The notes: generated by a model not told the origin, from the sequence alone. 6,720 bases of DNA from Gemmatimonadota bacterium (GCA_003221075.1 QHUF01000261.1:1-6720); one strand, 5' to 3'. Shown: positions 1-6,171, counted from the stretch's first letter. Program-made: numbers and translations.

Positions 1-534
1 CTCGTCGGCAAGAAGGGCATCAGCTACTTCAAGTTCACCAAGCGCAACATCGCATCGCAGCGCATCGACATCGGCGATCGGCCGACTTTGGAGCACGCCG
101 CCGAACTGGTGAAGCCGCTGATGGAGCGATTCTCGAAGGGGGATCTGGACGCGGTGGATGTCGTGTTTGCGAAGTTCAACAGCGCGGTCTCAACACCCCC
201 TACCACGCTTCGCATCCTGCCGATTACTCCGCCCGACAAACGGCGGTCGGGCGGTCAAGAAGCAAAGGCGGCGGTCAACTACATCCTCAAGCCGTCTGCC
301 GAAGAGATCCTGCAGGAGCTGCTTCCTCTATATGTGCAGAACCAGATGTACCGCGCGCTCGTCGAAACGGCGGCCGCCGAGCACGGTGCCCGGCGCACCG
401 CGATGAAAAACGCGACCGACGCCGGCCAAGACATGCTCACCATCTTGCAGCGCACGTTCAATCGGGCAAGGCAAGCTCAGATAACTCAAGAATTGGCGGA
501 GATCGTCGGAGGCGCGGAGGCGCTCAAAGGATAG
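1..534 (+). CDS. atpG: ATP synthase F1 subunit gamma, 3' part (5' end outside window)
   Basis: This is the C-terminal 177 residues of the gamma subunit, the central stalk that rotates inside the alpha3beta3 head and couples proton flow to ATP synthesis at the inner membrane. The reading frame is open from base 1 to the TAG at 532-534, so the start and roughly the first 110-120 residues of a usual 285-300 aa protein are missing. The family's C-terminal helix is clear. It contains an AMKNATDAG stretch near visible residues 134-142 and the gamma signature ITQELAEIVGGAEA at 161-174 (I-T-x-E-x2-E-x3-G-A-x-A). The middle part, with NQMYRALVETAAAEHGARR leading into that helix, is also typical. The beta-subunit gene starts 3 nt after the stop, so the two genes are co-transcribed. 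The assignment is firm; only the N-terminus is unseen. Confidence 0.97.
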   Translation, partial: LVGKKGISYFKFTKRNIASQRIDIGDRPTLEHAAELVKPLMERFSKGDLDAVDVVFAKFNSAVSTPPTTLRILPITPPDKRRSGGQEAKAAVNYILKPSAEEILQELLPLYVQNQMYRALVETAAAEHGARRTAMKNATDAGQDMLTILQRTFNRARQAQITQELAEIVGGAEALKG

Positions 535-537
535 GAC

Positions 538-1958
<1,421 letters not shown>

Positions 1959-1959
<1 letters not shown>

Positions 1960-2216
1960 TGCACGTTTCGGTGATTTCGGCCGAACGGTCGGTGTTCGAC
2001 GGCGAAGCGGATGCCGTGGTGGCACCGGCATATGACGGGTTTGTAGGGATTTTCCCACGGCACGCCCCGTTTATGACCCTCCTGGGGCAGGGGATCGTGA
2101 AGATCAACCAGGCCGGCGGTAACGTGACCCGGCTGACTGTGATGGGGGGCTTTCTTCAAGTGGCATCGAACGTTGTGCGCATCGTGGCACGACGAGCTGG
2201 ACCTGCCGACTCTTGA
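1959..2216 (+). CDS. atpC: ATP synthase F1 subunit epsilon, short form without C-terminal domain
   Basis: This 85-residue protein is the epsilon subunit, which joins the gamma stalk to the c-ring. It has the N-terminal beta-sandwich with the family motifs: DGFVGIFPRHAP at 26-37, the following LLGQG at 41-45, and GGFLQVASNVVRIVA at 63-77. It ends right after the sandwich. The usual total is about 130-140 residues, so the two-helix C-terminal domain that can block ATP hydrolysis is absent. Short forms of this kind are known in several phyla, and nothing downstream in any frame looks like a detached helical domain, so I take this as the natural form and not a truncation. The start overlaps the atpD stop (TGATG). 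There is no strong ribosome binding site, which suggests translational coupling. Confidence 0.93.
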
Positions 2217-2241
2217 CTTCTGGGGGGCAATTTCCAACAGT
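2213..2241 (+). promoter_or_regulatory. Weak promoter candidate for the first barrel gene
   Basis: TTGACT at 2213-2218 matches the sigma-70 -35 consensus at five of six positions and overlaps the atpC stop codon. With a 17-nt spacer the -10 position reads AACAGT at 2236-2241, only three of six. It is placed sensibly for the gene starting at 2303, but the -10 is poor, and transcription could equally continue from the ATP synthase operon. Confidence 0.2.
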
Positions 2242-2256
2242 GGTCCCTGCTTGGAA
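2232..2256 (+). terminator. Hairpin after the ATP synthase operon (attenuator or 3' end)
   Basis: TTCCAACAG at 2232-2240 pairs with CTG at 2247-2249 and TTGGAA at 2251-2256. This gives nine base pairs with one bulged C (2250) and a six-base loop. No T-run follows, because the next bases are GGACCCAAAA. It is therefore not a classic intrinsic terminator. It could be an mRNA 3'-end stabiliser, a partial attenuator, or part of the leader of the next gene. Confidence 0.35.
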
Positions 2257-2302
2257 GGACCCAAAACCCGTAAAACCCCCTTTTCCCCCCGGAGGGATGG
2301 TT

Positions 2303-2842
2303 ATGAAGCGGTTCGGACTCGTACTGCTCGTGGCGGCGCTTTGCGTCGTTGCGTCCCGCCCCGCCATGGCGCAAGGTGTGCGCTATGGCGTGAGCGCTGG
2401 CTTGCTGATGCCCGTGAGTGACTACAACACGCTCGACAAGATGGGGTGGGTCGCCGGCGCCGGCGCCACCTACTGGCTGCCCGGAAACGTCGGGATCCGT
2501 GGTGATCTGTCGTATTCGTCGACGGCCCACAAGGGCACCGGCGCCACCGGCAGCACCAAGCTCATCGGCGGTATGGCGTCGGTTGTGTACGCGTTGATGC
2601 CCGCAAGCGCGCCTGCGCGCCTGATGATTACGGGCGGCATCGGCTACTACAGCATCGATTTCGGTGGCGGCATCGCCAAACAGTCGAAGCTTGGCTTCGG
2701 CGGCGGCGCGGCAGTCGCCTTCAAGATGGGCACCGGCAGCACGCGCCTGGTGGTGGGGACGCGTTACACGAGCGTCAGCACTGACGGCACCAGCAGGCTC
2801 AATTTCCTGCCGATCACGGTCGGTCTGACCTTCGGCAAGTAA
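2303..2842 (+). CDS. Small outer-membrane beta-barrel protein
   Basis: This encodes a 179-residue exported protein, probably an eight-stranded outer-membrane barrel of the OmpX/OmpW-like 'beta-barrel domain' type; its substrate or partner is unknown. A signal peptide covers residues 1-23 (basic MKR, hydrophobic core, AMA before the cut), so the mature protein starts at Q24 and has 156 residues. The mature part alternates polar and hydrophobic residues in strands rich in Gly, Tyr and Ser, with no long helix. It ends in FLPITVGLTFGK, where an aromatic residue near the C-terminus resembles the barrel-assembly signal. I chose ATG 2303 because GGAGG at 2291-2295 lies 7 nt upstream. The in-frame ATG at 2297 is only 1 nt from it, and the TTG at 2213 would add 30 residues ahead of the signal peptide. 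A run of six C's abuts the ribosome binding site. The barrel call is by pattern and memory of similar proteins; the function is not known. Confidence 0.8.
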   Translation: MKRFGLVLLVAALCVVASRPAMAQGVRYGVSAGLLMPVSDYNTLDKMGWVAGAGATYWLPGNVGIRGDLSYSSTAHKGTGATGSTKLIGGMASVVYALMPASAPARLMITGGIGYYSIDFGGGIAKQSKLGFGGGAAVAFKMGTGSTRLVVGTRYTSVSTDGTSRLNFLPITVGLTFGK

Positions 2843-2883
2843 ACGACCTTTTGCGGCGTGAGCCGCATCACGAAGTCGGTCGT
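2843..2883 (+). other. Nested stem-loop in the 3' untranslated region
   Basis: An inner stem TGCGGC/GCCGCA (2852-2857 with 2862-2867) closes a GTGA tetraloop of the stable GNRA type. An outer stem ACGACC/GGTCGT (2843-2848 with 2878-2883) encloses it. It begins directly after the stop codon of the barrel gene and precedes the terminator at 2890. It is probably 3'-end structure that protects the mRNA. Confidence 0.4.
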
Positions 2884-2889
2884 AAACCG

Positions 2890-2930
2890 TGGCCCGTCAG
2901 GCTCCTAGCTGACGGGCCATGGGCTTTTCT
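2890..2930 (+). terminator. Rho-independent terminator
   Basis: TGGCCCGTCAG at 2890-2900 pairs perfectly with 2909-2919, giving eleven GC-rich base pairs with an eight-base loop. The T-run TTTT lies at 2925-2928. This fits termination of the barrel gene ending at 2842. A near-copy of the same hairpin (29 of 31 bases) occurs at 3618-3648. Confidence 0.72.
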
Positions 2931-2942
2931 GGGACCACCTAG

Positions 2943-2972
2943 TTGACAGAACTGCTTGTGGTTCTTAACGAT
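2943..2972 (+). promoter_or_regulatory. Candidate sigma-70-type promoter for the gene at 3009
   Basis: TTGACA at 2943-2948 is a perfect -35 hexamer. With an 18-nt spacer the -10 position is AACGAT at 2967-2972, which matches A2, A5 and T6 of TATAAT. It sits just after the terminator at 2890-2930 and before the leader of the next gene, which is where a new promoter is expected. The -10 is weak, so this is tentative. Confidence 0.4.
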
Positions 2973-2988
2973 GTGGCGGTTTTCACCA

Positions 2989-3017
2989 CCCCAACTGGAG
3001 GTTTTGGTATGCGGAAG
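2989..3017 (+). promoter_or_regulatory. Leader and ribosome binding site shared with the gene at 3680
   Basis: CCCCAACTGGAGG at 2989-3001 contains the ribosome binding site GGAGG, 7 nt before ATG 3009. The same 13 bases occur at 3661-3673 before the paralogue, and both are followed by GGTATGCGGAAG across the start codon. The match fixes both start codons and shows that the duplication included the translation-initiation region. Confidence 0.7.
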
Positions 3018-3599
3018 GTCACGAGTACTCTGGTGGCGGCTGTCGCCCTGGTGGCGCTCCCGCACCTCGCGCTCGCCCAGCGGGCTCGCGCGGCCGCCGG
3101 CGGTCCCAAGAACGAAATCGGCGTGGACCTAGGTGCGGCATATAGCCACACAGGAAGTGGCTGTACAACCGATTGCGGCGGGCTTGGCATCGGAACGCCC
3201 GTCGATATTCGGTGGGGCTTCATGTCCAATGGGCTACTGTCGTTCGAGCCGCGGTTTTCCCTCAACTATCTCTCGGGGCCCAATGCGGGCGGTGGTCATC
3301 TTCTCGTATTCAACCCCGATCTGAACGTGATCTATCGCATGAAGAAATCCACCGCACGTAGGGGCATGTATCTCACGGGCGGCCTCGGTTTGGCCATCGC
3401 CAACACCGCACCGTCTGGTGGGTCGAGCTCGACCGCAACCCAATTGTCGCTGAACGGTGGCGTGGGCAAGCGGATTCCGATGGAGTCCAACGCTTGGCGC
3501 ATTGAAGGGTTCCTCCGCTACAACTTTGAGAACAGCGGTAAAGGCGTGCCGAGCAGCTTTGATATCGGTGCACGCTTAGGCATGTCGTTCTGGCGTTAG
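3009..3599 (+). CDS. Outer-membrane beta-barrel-like protein, paralogue A1
   Basis: This encodes a 196-residue exported protein, most likely an outer-membrane barrel; I recognise no specific function. A signal peptide spans residues 1-23 (MRK, hydrophobic core, ALA), leaving Q24 as the first mature residue. It is a clear paralogue of the next gene. They share E-x-GVD-x-G-x-AY, TP-x-D-x-R-x-GF, EPR followed by LN, RRGMY-x-TGG-x-GL, GGVG, ES-x-AWR-x-E and a C-terminal G-x-S-x-W. A0 strand-like alternation runs throughout, and the end (GMSFWR) is aromatic, as barrels often are. C52 and C56 (CTTDC) occur in a loop that is different and cysteine-free in the paralogue, so they could form a small disulfide in the periplasm or at the surface. 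The start is set by GGAGG 7 nt upstream and by the conserved leader. The in-frame TTG at 2943 lies in the candidate promoter and is rejected. Confidence 0.8.
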   Translation: MRKVTSTLVAAVALVALPHLALAQRARAAAGGPKNEIGVDLGAAYSHTGSGCTTDCGGLGIGTPVDIRWGFMSNGLLSFEPRFSLNYLSGPNAGGGHLLVFNPDLNVIYRMKKSTARRGMYLTGGLGLAIANTAPSGGSSSTATQLSLNGGVGKRIPMESNAWRIEGFLRYNFENSGKGVPSSFDIGARLGMSFWR

Positions 3600-3614
3600 G
3601 CTCGGAGTGGTGAT

Positions 3615-3650
3615 CGATGGCCCGTCAGGCTCCCAGCCGACGGGCCATCG
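3615..3650 (+). terminator. Second copy of the hairpin, between the two A-type paralogues
   Basis: CGATGGCCCGTC at 3615-3626 pairs perfectly with 3639-3650 (twelve base pairs). Beyond a bulged A, GGC at 3628-3630 can pair with GCC at 3636-3638. The core 3618-3648 matches 2890-2920 at 29 of 31 bases. Unlike the first copy it has no T-run (ACGTTACGAC follows), so termination may be inefficient and the gene at 3680 may be reached by readthrough. It may instead act as a processing or stabilising element, or be a dispersed repeat. Confidence 0.5.
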
Positions 3651-3660
3651 ACGTTACGAC

Positions 3661-3688
3661 CCCCAACTGGAGGCTCGGTATGCGGAAG
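3661..3688 (+). promoter_or_regulatory. Leader and ribosome binding site, copy of 2989-3017
   Basis: CCCCAACTGGAGG at 3661-3673 is identical to the leader of the preceding paralogue. GGAGG lies 6 nt before ATG 3680, and GGTATGCGGAAG (3677-3688) is again identical. I see no promoter hexamers between 3600 and 3660. Confidence 0.65.
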
Positions 3689-4249
3689 CTCTTCGGCGGG
3701 ATGGTTTTGGTGGCACTAGTGCTGTCGCTTCCGGCGGCGGCCCAGGCTCAGCGCCGGGCAGCGGCCCCCATGGGGGGCGCTAAGCACGAGTTCGGTGTGG
3801 ACGTTGGACTCGCGTACGTGAGCTCGAATATCACGGGTGTCGGCGGCGGGATCGTCATGGTGACTCCTCTTGATGTCCGCTTCGGCTTTGTGCCGCGGTC
3901 GGGCAAAATGATGTGGGAGCCACGTCTCACGCTCAACTTCAATACGGTGGGTGGGAACACGACCTATCTCTTCACGCCGCAAGTCAACATGCTGTATTCC
4001 AACAGCACCGGTGGCCACCGCCGCGGCATGTACTTCACGGGCGGCGCCGGCCTGGTGTTGGGCGATAACGGCACCACCAGTGGCACTGCGATCAAGCTTG
4101 AGGGAGGCGTGGGTTGGCGGAAGCCGTATGAGAGCGCGGCCTGGCGCTACGAAGTCGGGTTGCAATGGGTCTCGTCGAGCACCGCACTCGGCCTCGCCGC
4201 GGATTACATCGCGATCGGTGGCCGCGTCGGCATTTCACTCTGGCACTAG
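3680..4249 (+). CDS. Outer-membrane beta-barrel-like protein, paralogue A2
   Basis: This encodes a 189-residue exported protein, paralogous to the product of the gene at 3009. The signal peptide is residues 1-23 (MRK, hydrophobic core, AQA), and Q24 starts the mature chain of 166 residues. Motifs aligned with the paralogue are EFGVDVGLAY, TPLDVRFGF, WEPRLTLNF, RRGMYFTGGAGL, a GGVGW region with ESAAWRYE, and the terminal VGISLWH. The two proteins are similar along their whole length but clearly diverged, so the duplication is not recent. It lacks the CTTDC cysteine pair. The start at ATG 3680 follows from the ribosome binding site. The in-frame ATG at 3617 lies inside the upstream hairpin and would put 21 residues ahead of the signal peptide. 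The 80-nt gap to the previous gene, without an obvious promoter, suggests co-transcription. Function is unknown. Confidence 0.8.
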   Translation: MRKLFGGMVLVALVLSLPAAAQAQRRAAAPMGGAKHEFGVDVGLAYVSSNITGVGGGIVMVTPLDVRFGFVPRSGKMMWEPRLTLNFNTVGGNTTYLFTPQVNMLYSNSTGGHRRGMYFTGGAGLVLGDNGTTSGTAIKLEGGVGWRKPYESAAWRYEVGLQWVSSSTALGLAADYIAIGGRVGISLWH

Positions 4250-4254
4250 TAGTG

Positions 4255-4316
4255 GGAGGGGCGCAGCATGCTGCGCCCCTCCATACGCGCGGCGTTCCGG
4301 AACATCGGAACGCCGC
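4255..4316 (+). terminator. Two tandem strong hairpins, probable terminator region
   Basis: Bases 4255-4282 are a perfect 28-nt palindrome (twelve base pairs if CATG is the loop). A second stem pairs 4289-4299 with 4306-4316 (eleven base pairs, six-base loop) and is followed by TCTGTTCG, only mildly T-rich. They begin 5 nt after the stop at 4249. The first could work on both strands. Probably they end the A1-A2 transcript or protect its 3' end. Confidence 0.58.
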
Positions 4317-4361
4317 TCTGTTCGTCGGGTAACCCTCGCACCAAGTCTCGAGGAGCATGTC

Positions 4362-4973
4362 ATGCGCTGGTCTCGCATGTCGTATCTGATCATCGCTGCG
4401 AGCGCGGGCTTCGGTTCCAACGCGGCGGCACAGGCGACCGGTATGCCGAGCTATAACGCGCCCTATCGGGCATTCAGCCGTTCGGAGATCGGATTGGTGC
4501 TGAGCTTTCCCAATGGCGGCGGCACGGCGTTCGAAGGCGCCTATCGGTGGGCGAGTGGAAAATTCGATATCGGTTTACGCGGTGGCATCTTCACGCCGGG
4601 CGGCGGGGCCAATTCGGTGCTACTCGTGGGTGCGGAAGCGCGCGAGCGTGTCGTCACGCACACCGAGGACTTCCCCCTCGACGGCGCGTTGATCCTCGGC
4701 ATCGGCGGACAGTTCGTCAGCGGCAGCTCGGCGCTGATCGTGCCGGTCGGTCTGTCGCTCGGACGGCGCGTCAATCCCGTGAACTCCAAAATCAGCATCG
4801 TGCCGTACGTGCAGCCGACCGGGTTTCTCATCGCCGGCAGCGGCAACTCGGACTTTTTCTTTGCGCTCGGGCTGGGCGCCGATTTCCGACTGACGCCGCG
4901 CTTTGACGCGCGCATCAGCGCCGGACTGGGCGATTTAGAGGGCGTGTCAATTAGCGCCGTGTGGGTGCACTAA
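4362..4973 (+). CDS. Outer-membrane beta-barrel-like protein, paralogue B1
   Basis: This encodes a 203-residue exported protein of unknown function, barrel-like in composition. The signal peptide is residues 1-23 (MRWSRM, hydrophobic core, AAA), with Q24 first in the mature chain. It resembles the product of the gene at 5061: both mature N-termini carry GMP followed by an aromatic residue and a Pro. Both then show a GTAF-containing strand, similar G-rich middle strands, and SI-x-PYV (SIVPYV here, SIEPYV there) about two thirds along. The protein has many short strands rich in Gly, Ser and aromatics, and ends SISAVWVH. ATG 4362 is chosen because AGGAG at 4351-4355 lies 6 nt upstream. The frame is open far upstream to 3951, but that part overlaps the A2 gene in another frame and is a shadow. 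I see no convincing promoter in 4317-4350. Confidence 0.77.
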   Translation: MRWSRMSYLIIAASAGFGSNAAAQATGMPSYNAPYRAFSRSEIGLVLSFPNGGGTAFEGAYRWASGKFDIGLRGGIFTPGGGANSVLLVGAEARERVVTHTEDFPLDGALILGIGGQFVSGSSALIVPVGLSLGRRVNPVNSKISIVPYVQPTGFLIAGSGNSDFFFALGLGADFRLTPRFDARISAGLGDLEGVSISAVWVH

Positions 4974-4974
4974 T

Positions 4975-5048
4975 CCAATGTCCAATGATCAATGATCAAT
5001 GATCATTGATCATTCTTCAGGGATCATTCTTCAGTGATCATTCTTCAG
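4975..5048 (+). repeat. AT-rich 7-nt/14-nt tandem repeat array with GATC cluster
   Basis: Starting 2 nt after the stop of the gene at 4362, CAATGAT units repeat every 7 nt (4983-5003, preceded by a CCAATGT variant, followed by CATTGAT at 5004-5010). These pass into three tandem 14-nt units TGATCATTCTTCAG (5007-5020, 5021-5034 with G first, 5035-5048). TGATCA recurs at 4986, 4993, 5000, 5007 and 5035, and GATC occurs six times. Bases 4991-5014 form a perfect 24-nt palindrome. The ribosome binding site CGGAGG follows immediately at 5049. The array is much more AT-rich than its surroundings. It could be a regulator-binding array, a slippage-prone leader, or a dispersed repeat. Confidence 0.9.
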
Positions 5049-5060
5049 CGGAGGATTTCG

Positions 5061-5705
5061 ATGAAGCGCATGCTCGCAGGTATAGCGGCCGCCGCGTTCA
5101 CGGTTGCACCGCTCGCGGCGCAGCAGCTAGGGATGCCGAATTGGAGCAGTCCCAAAGGTGGGACCGGCATCACGCTCAACGGCGATCTCGCCATGCCCAA
5201 CACGAATCTCGGCAAAGGGACCGCATTCGGTGCACGCGGCTCGCTCGGACTCGCGAACATCACTCTCACCGCCGGCATCGCGTCGTGGAAGCCGAAGGGC
5301 GCGACCGAGAGCTTTACGTCCGTCGGCGGCCAGGCGGGATTTCGCGTAATCGGCGGGAGCCTCATTCCCGTTTCCATCAGTCTGCAGGTGGGTGCGTCGC
5401 ACGCCGGGGCGGCGAACGGTGACTCGGCGCAAACGCGACTGGGTCTCGGTGGTGCGGTCAGTGTCAGCGTGCCGACCCCGGGATTGAGCATCGAGCCCTA
5501 CGTGGCGGTGAACAATCGCTGGTACAAGTTCTCCGGCGTCAGCGGCACGCCATCCCACATTGGTTTGACGCTTGGCGCCAATGTCGGATTCGGCATGCTG
5601 GGCCTCCACGTCGCGTACGATTCCGAGAATCTCGGCGGTGGGGTCAAGGGCGGGATCTTCGGCATCGGCGCGCACGTCGCGCTCAAGGCTCCCATCGGGA
5701 TGTAA
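5061..5705 (+). CDS. Outer-membrane beta-barrel-like protein, paralogue B2
   Basis: This encodes a 214-residue exported protein of unknown function and is the diverged partner of the gene at 4362. The signal peptide is residues 1-20 (MKRM, Ala-rich core, LAA), and Q21 begins the mature chain, soon followed by GMPNW. The mature part consists of short Gly-, Ser- and Thr-rich alternating strands (for example a GGQAGFRVIGG strand and SIEPYVAVNNRWY), has no cysteine, and ends with a hydrophobic strand and PIGM. This suits an outer-membrane barrel or a related periplasmic beta protein. ATG 5061 is preceded by CGGAGG at 5049-5054 with a 6-nt spacer. The GTG at 5034 would start inside the repeat array and is rejected. 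The repeat array forms the proximal 5' leader, so expression may depend on it. Confidence 0.78.
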   Translation: MKRMLAGIAAAAFTVAPLAAQQLGMPNWSSPKGGTGITLNGDLAMPNTNLGKGTAFGARGSLGLANITLTAGIASWKPKGATESFTSVGGQAGFRVIGGSLIPVSISLQVGASHAGAANGDSAQTRLGLGGAVSVSVPTPGLSIEPYVAVNNRWYKFSGVSGTPSHIGLTLGANVGFGMLGLHVAYDSENLGGGVKGGIFGIGAHVALKAPIGM

Positions 5706-5719
5706 GAGGCAGTAGCTTT

Positions 5720-5756
5720 GGGGCGCGCCGCGTTCATGCGACGCGTCCCTTTGCTT
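5720..5756 (+). terminator. Probable rho-independent terminator
   Basis: GGGGCGCG at 5720-5727 pairs with CGCGTCCC at 5742-5749 (eight pairs, one of them G-T). An inner CGC/GCG (5729-5731 with 5738-5740) adds three more with a six-base loop. TTTGCTT follows at 5750-5756. It lies 15 nt after the stop of the gene at 5061. It also covers the ATG at 5736, which argues against that ATG as the start of the next gene. Confidence 0.5.
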
Positions 5757-5768
5757 CCCGGGAGATTC

Positions 5769-6155
5769 GTGATCCATCCTGTCACACGCGCGGGCCTCGC
5801 CGCTTTGGCCCTCACGCTGAGCGGCTGCGCCATGACCTTCGACGCCGCGGATCTCGGCGTCCCGACCTCGCTGGCTGAGCCGGCGCAGGCTCCGCCCCAG
5901 GGAACGGCGTTCCGCGTCACCAAACATCCCGTGTTCCTGCTCTGGGGATTGGCGGGGGCTTCCCGTCCTAACACGGAAGACGTGCTGGCCGGTCAGGCCG
6001 CGACGGGGGCGCGTATCGCCAATCTCCGGATCAAGGTGCGCAGCCGGTGGAGCGATCTGCTCGTGACTGCGCTGACGGCGGGACTGATTACGCCGCGTTC
6101 GGTGACGTTTGAAGGTGTAGTAGTACCGCGCGGGCCGCAGGGAACGGGCCCCTAG
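5769..6155 (+). CDS. Small lipoprotein, weakly Bor-like, function unknown
   Basis: This encodes a 128-residue lipoprotein if the GTG at 5769 is used. The signal peptide ends in the lipobox LSGC with C20 as the lipidated residue. The next residue is Ala, not Asp, which in enterobacteria would favour sorting to the outer membrane. The mature part has a Pro-rich linker (about 31-44), KHPVFLLWGLAG at 52-63 and a C-terminal segment RWSDLLVTALTAGLITPRSVTFEG at 93-116 (quoted here only to mark R93, W94, G105 and TPR 108-110). The order H-x2-F, G, then a Gly-rich helix and T-P before a final strand recalls the phage lambda Bor/Iss family, but I hold this loosely. GTG 5769 has GGAG 4 nt upstream. The alternative ATG at 5736 lies in a terminator-like hairpin and lacks a ribosome binding site. 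It may be transcribed separately from the barrels. Confidence 0.72.
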   Translation: MIHPVTRAGLAALALTLSGCAMTFDAADLGVPTSLAEPAQAPPQGTAFRVTKHPVFLLWGLAGASRPNTEDVLAGQAATGARIANLRIKVRSRWSDLLVTALTAGLITPRSVTFEGVVVPRGPQGTGP

Positions 6156-6171
6156 CCGCGACTACTGTAAC

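Noticed and set aside
343..352. Asn in place of Asp in the beta-subunit signature taken as loss of function
   Set aside because: These residue numbers refer to AtpD. Asn is an accepted residue at this site in the family signature, and all nucleotide-binding motifs are intact.
2213..2302. TTG start adding 30 residues to the first barrel protein
   Set aside because: The extension precedes a complete signal peptide and overlaps the atpC stop, while ATG 2303 has a well-spaced GGAGG.
3617..3679. ATG at 3617 as the start of the A2 gene
   Set aside because: It lies inside the hairpin stem and adds residues before the signal peptide. ATG 3680 has the ribosome binding site and the leader shared with the paralogue.
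3951..4361. Long upstream extension of the B1 frame
   Set aside because: It overlaps the A2 gene in a different frame, has shadow-type composition, and would place the signal peptide in the middle of the protein.
4975..5048. CRISPR array
   Set aside because: Units are 7 and 14 nt and directly adjoining, without unique spacers.
5006..5422. Open frame on the + strand starting in the repeat array
   Set aside because: It is out of frame with the B2 gene, with Arg- and His-rich shadow composition and no ribosome binding site.
5127..5927. 266-codon open frame on the - strand
   Set aside because: It is antisense to the B2 barrel gene and the lipoprotein gene, has Arg-, Ala- and Asp-rich composition, no ribosome binding site and no recognisable motif.
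6132..6151. Hairpin GGGCC/GGCCC at the end of the lipoprotein gene
   Set aside because: Only five base pairs with a ten-base loop, inside the coding region and without a T-run; not enough to call a terminator.
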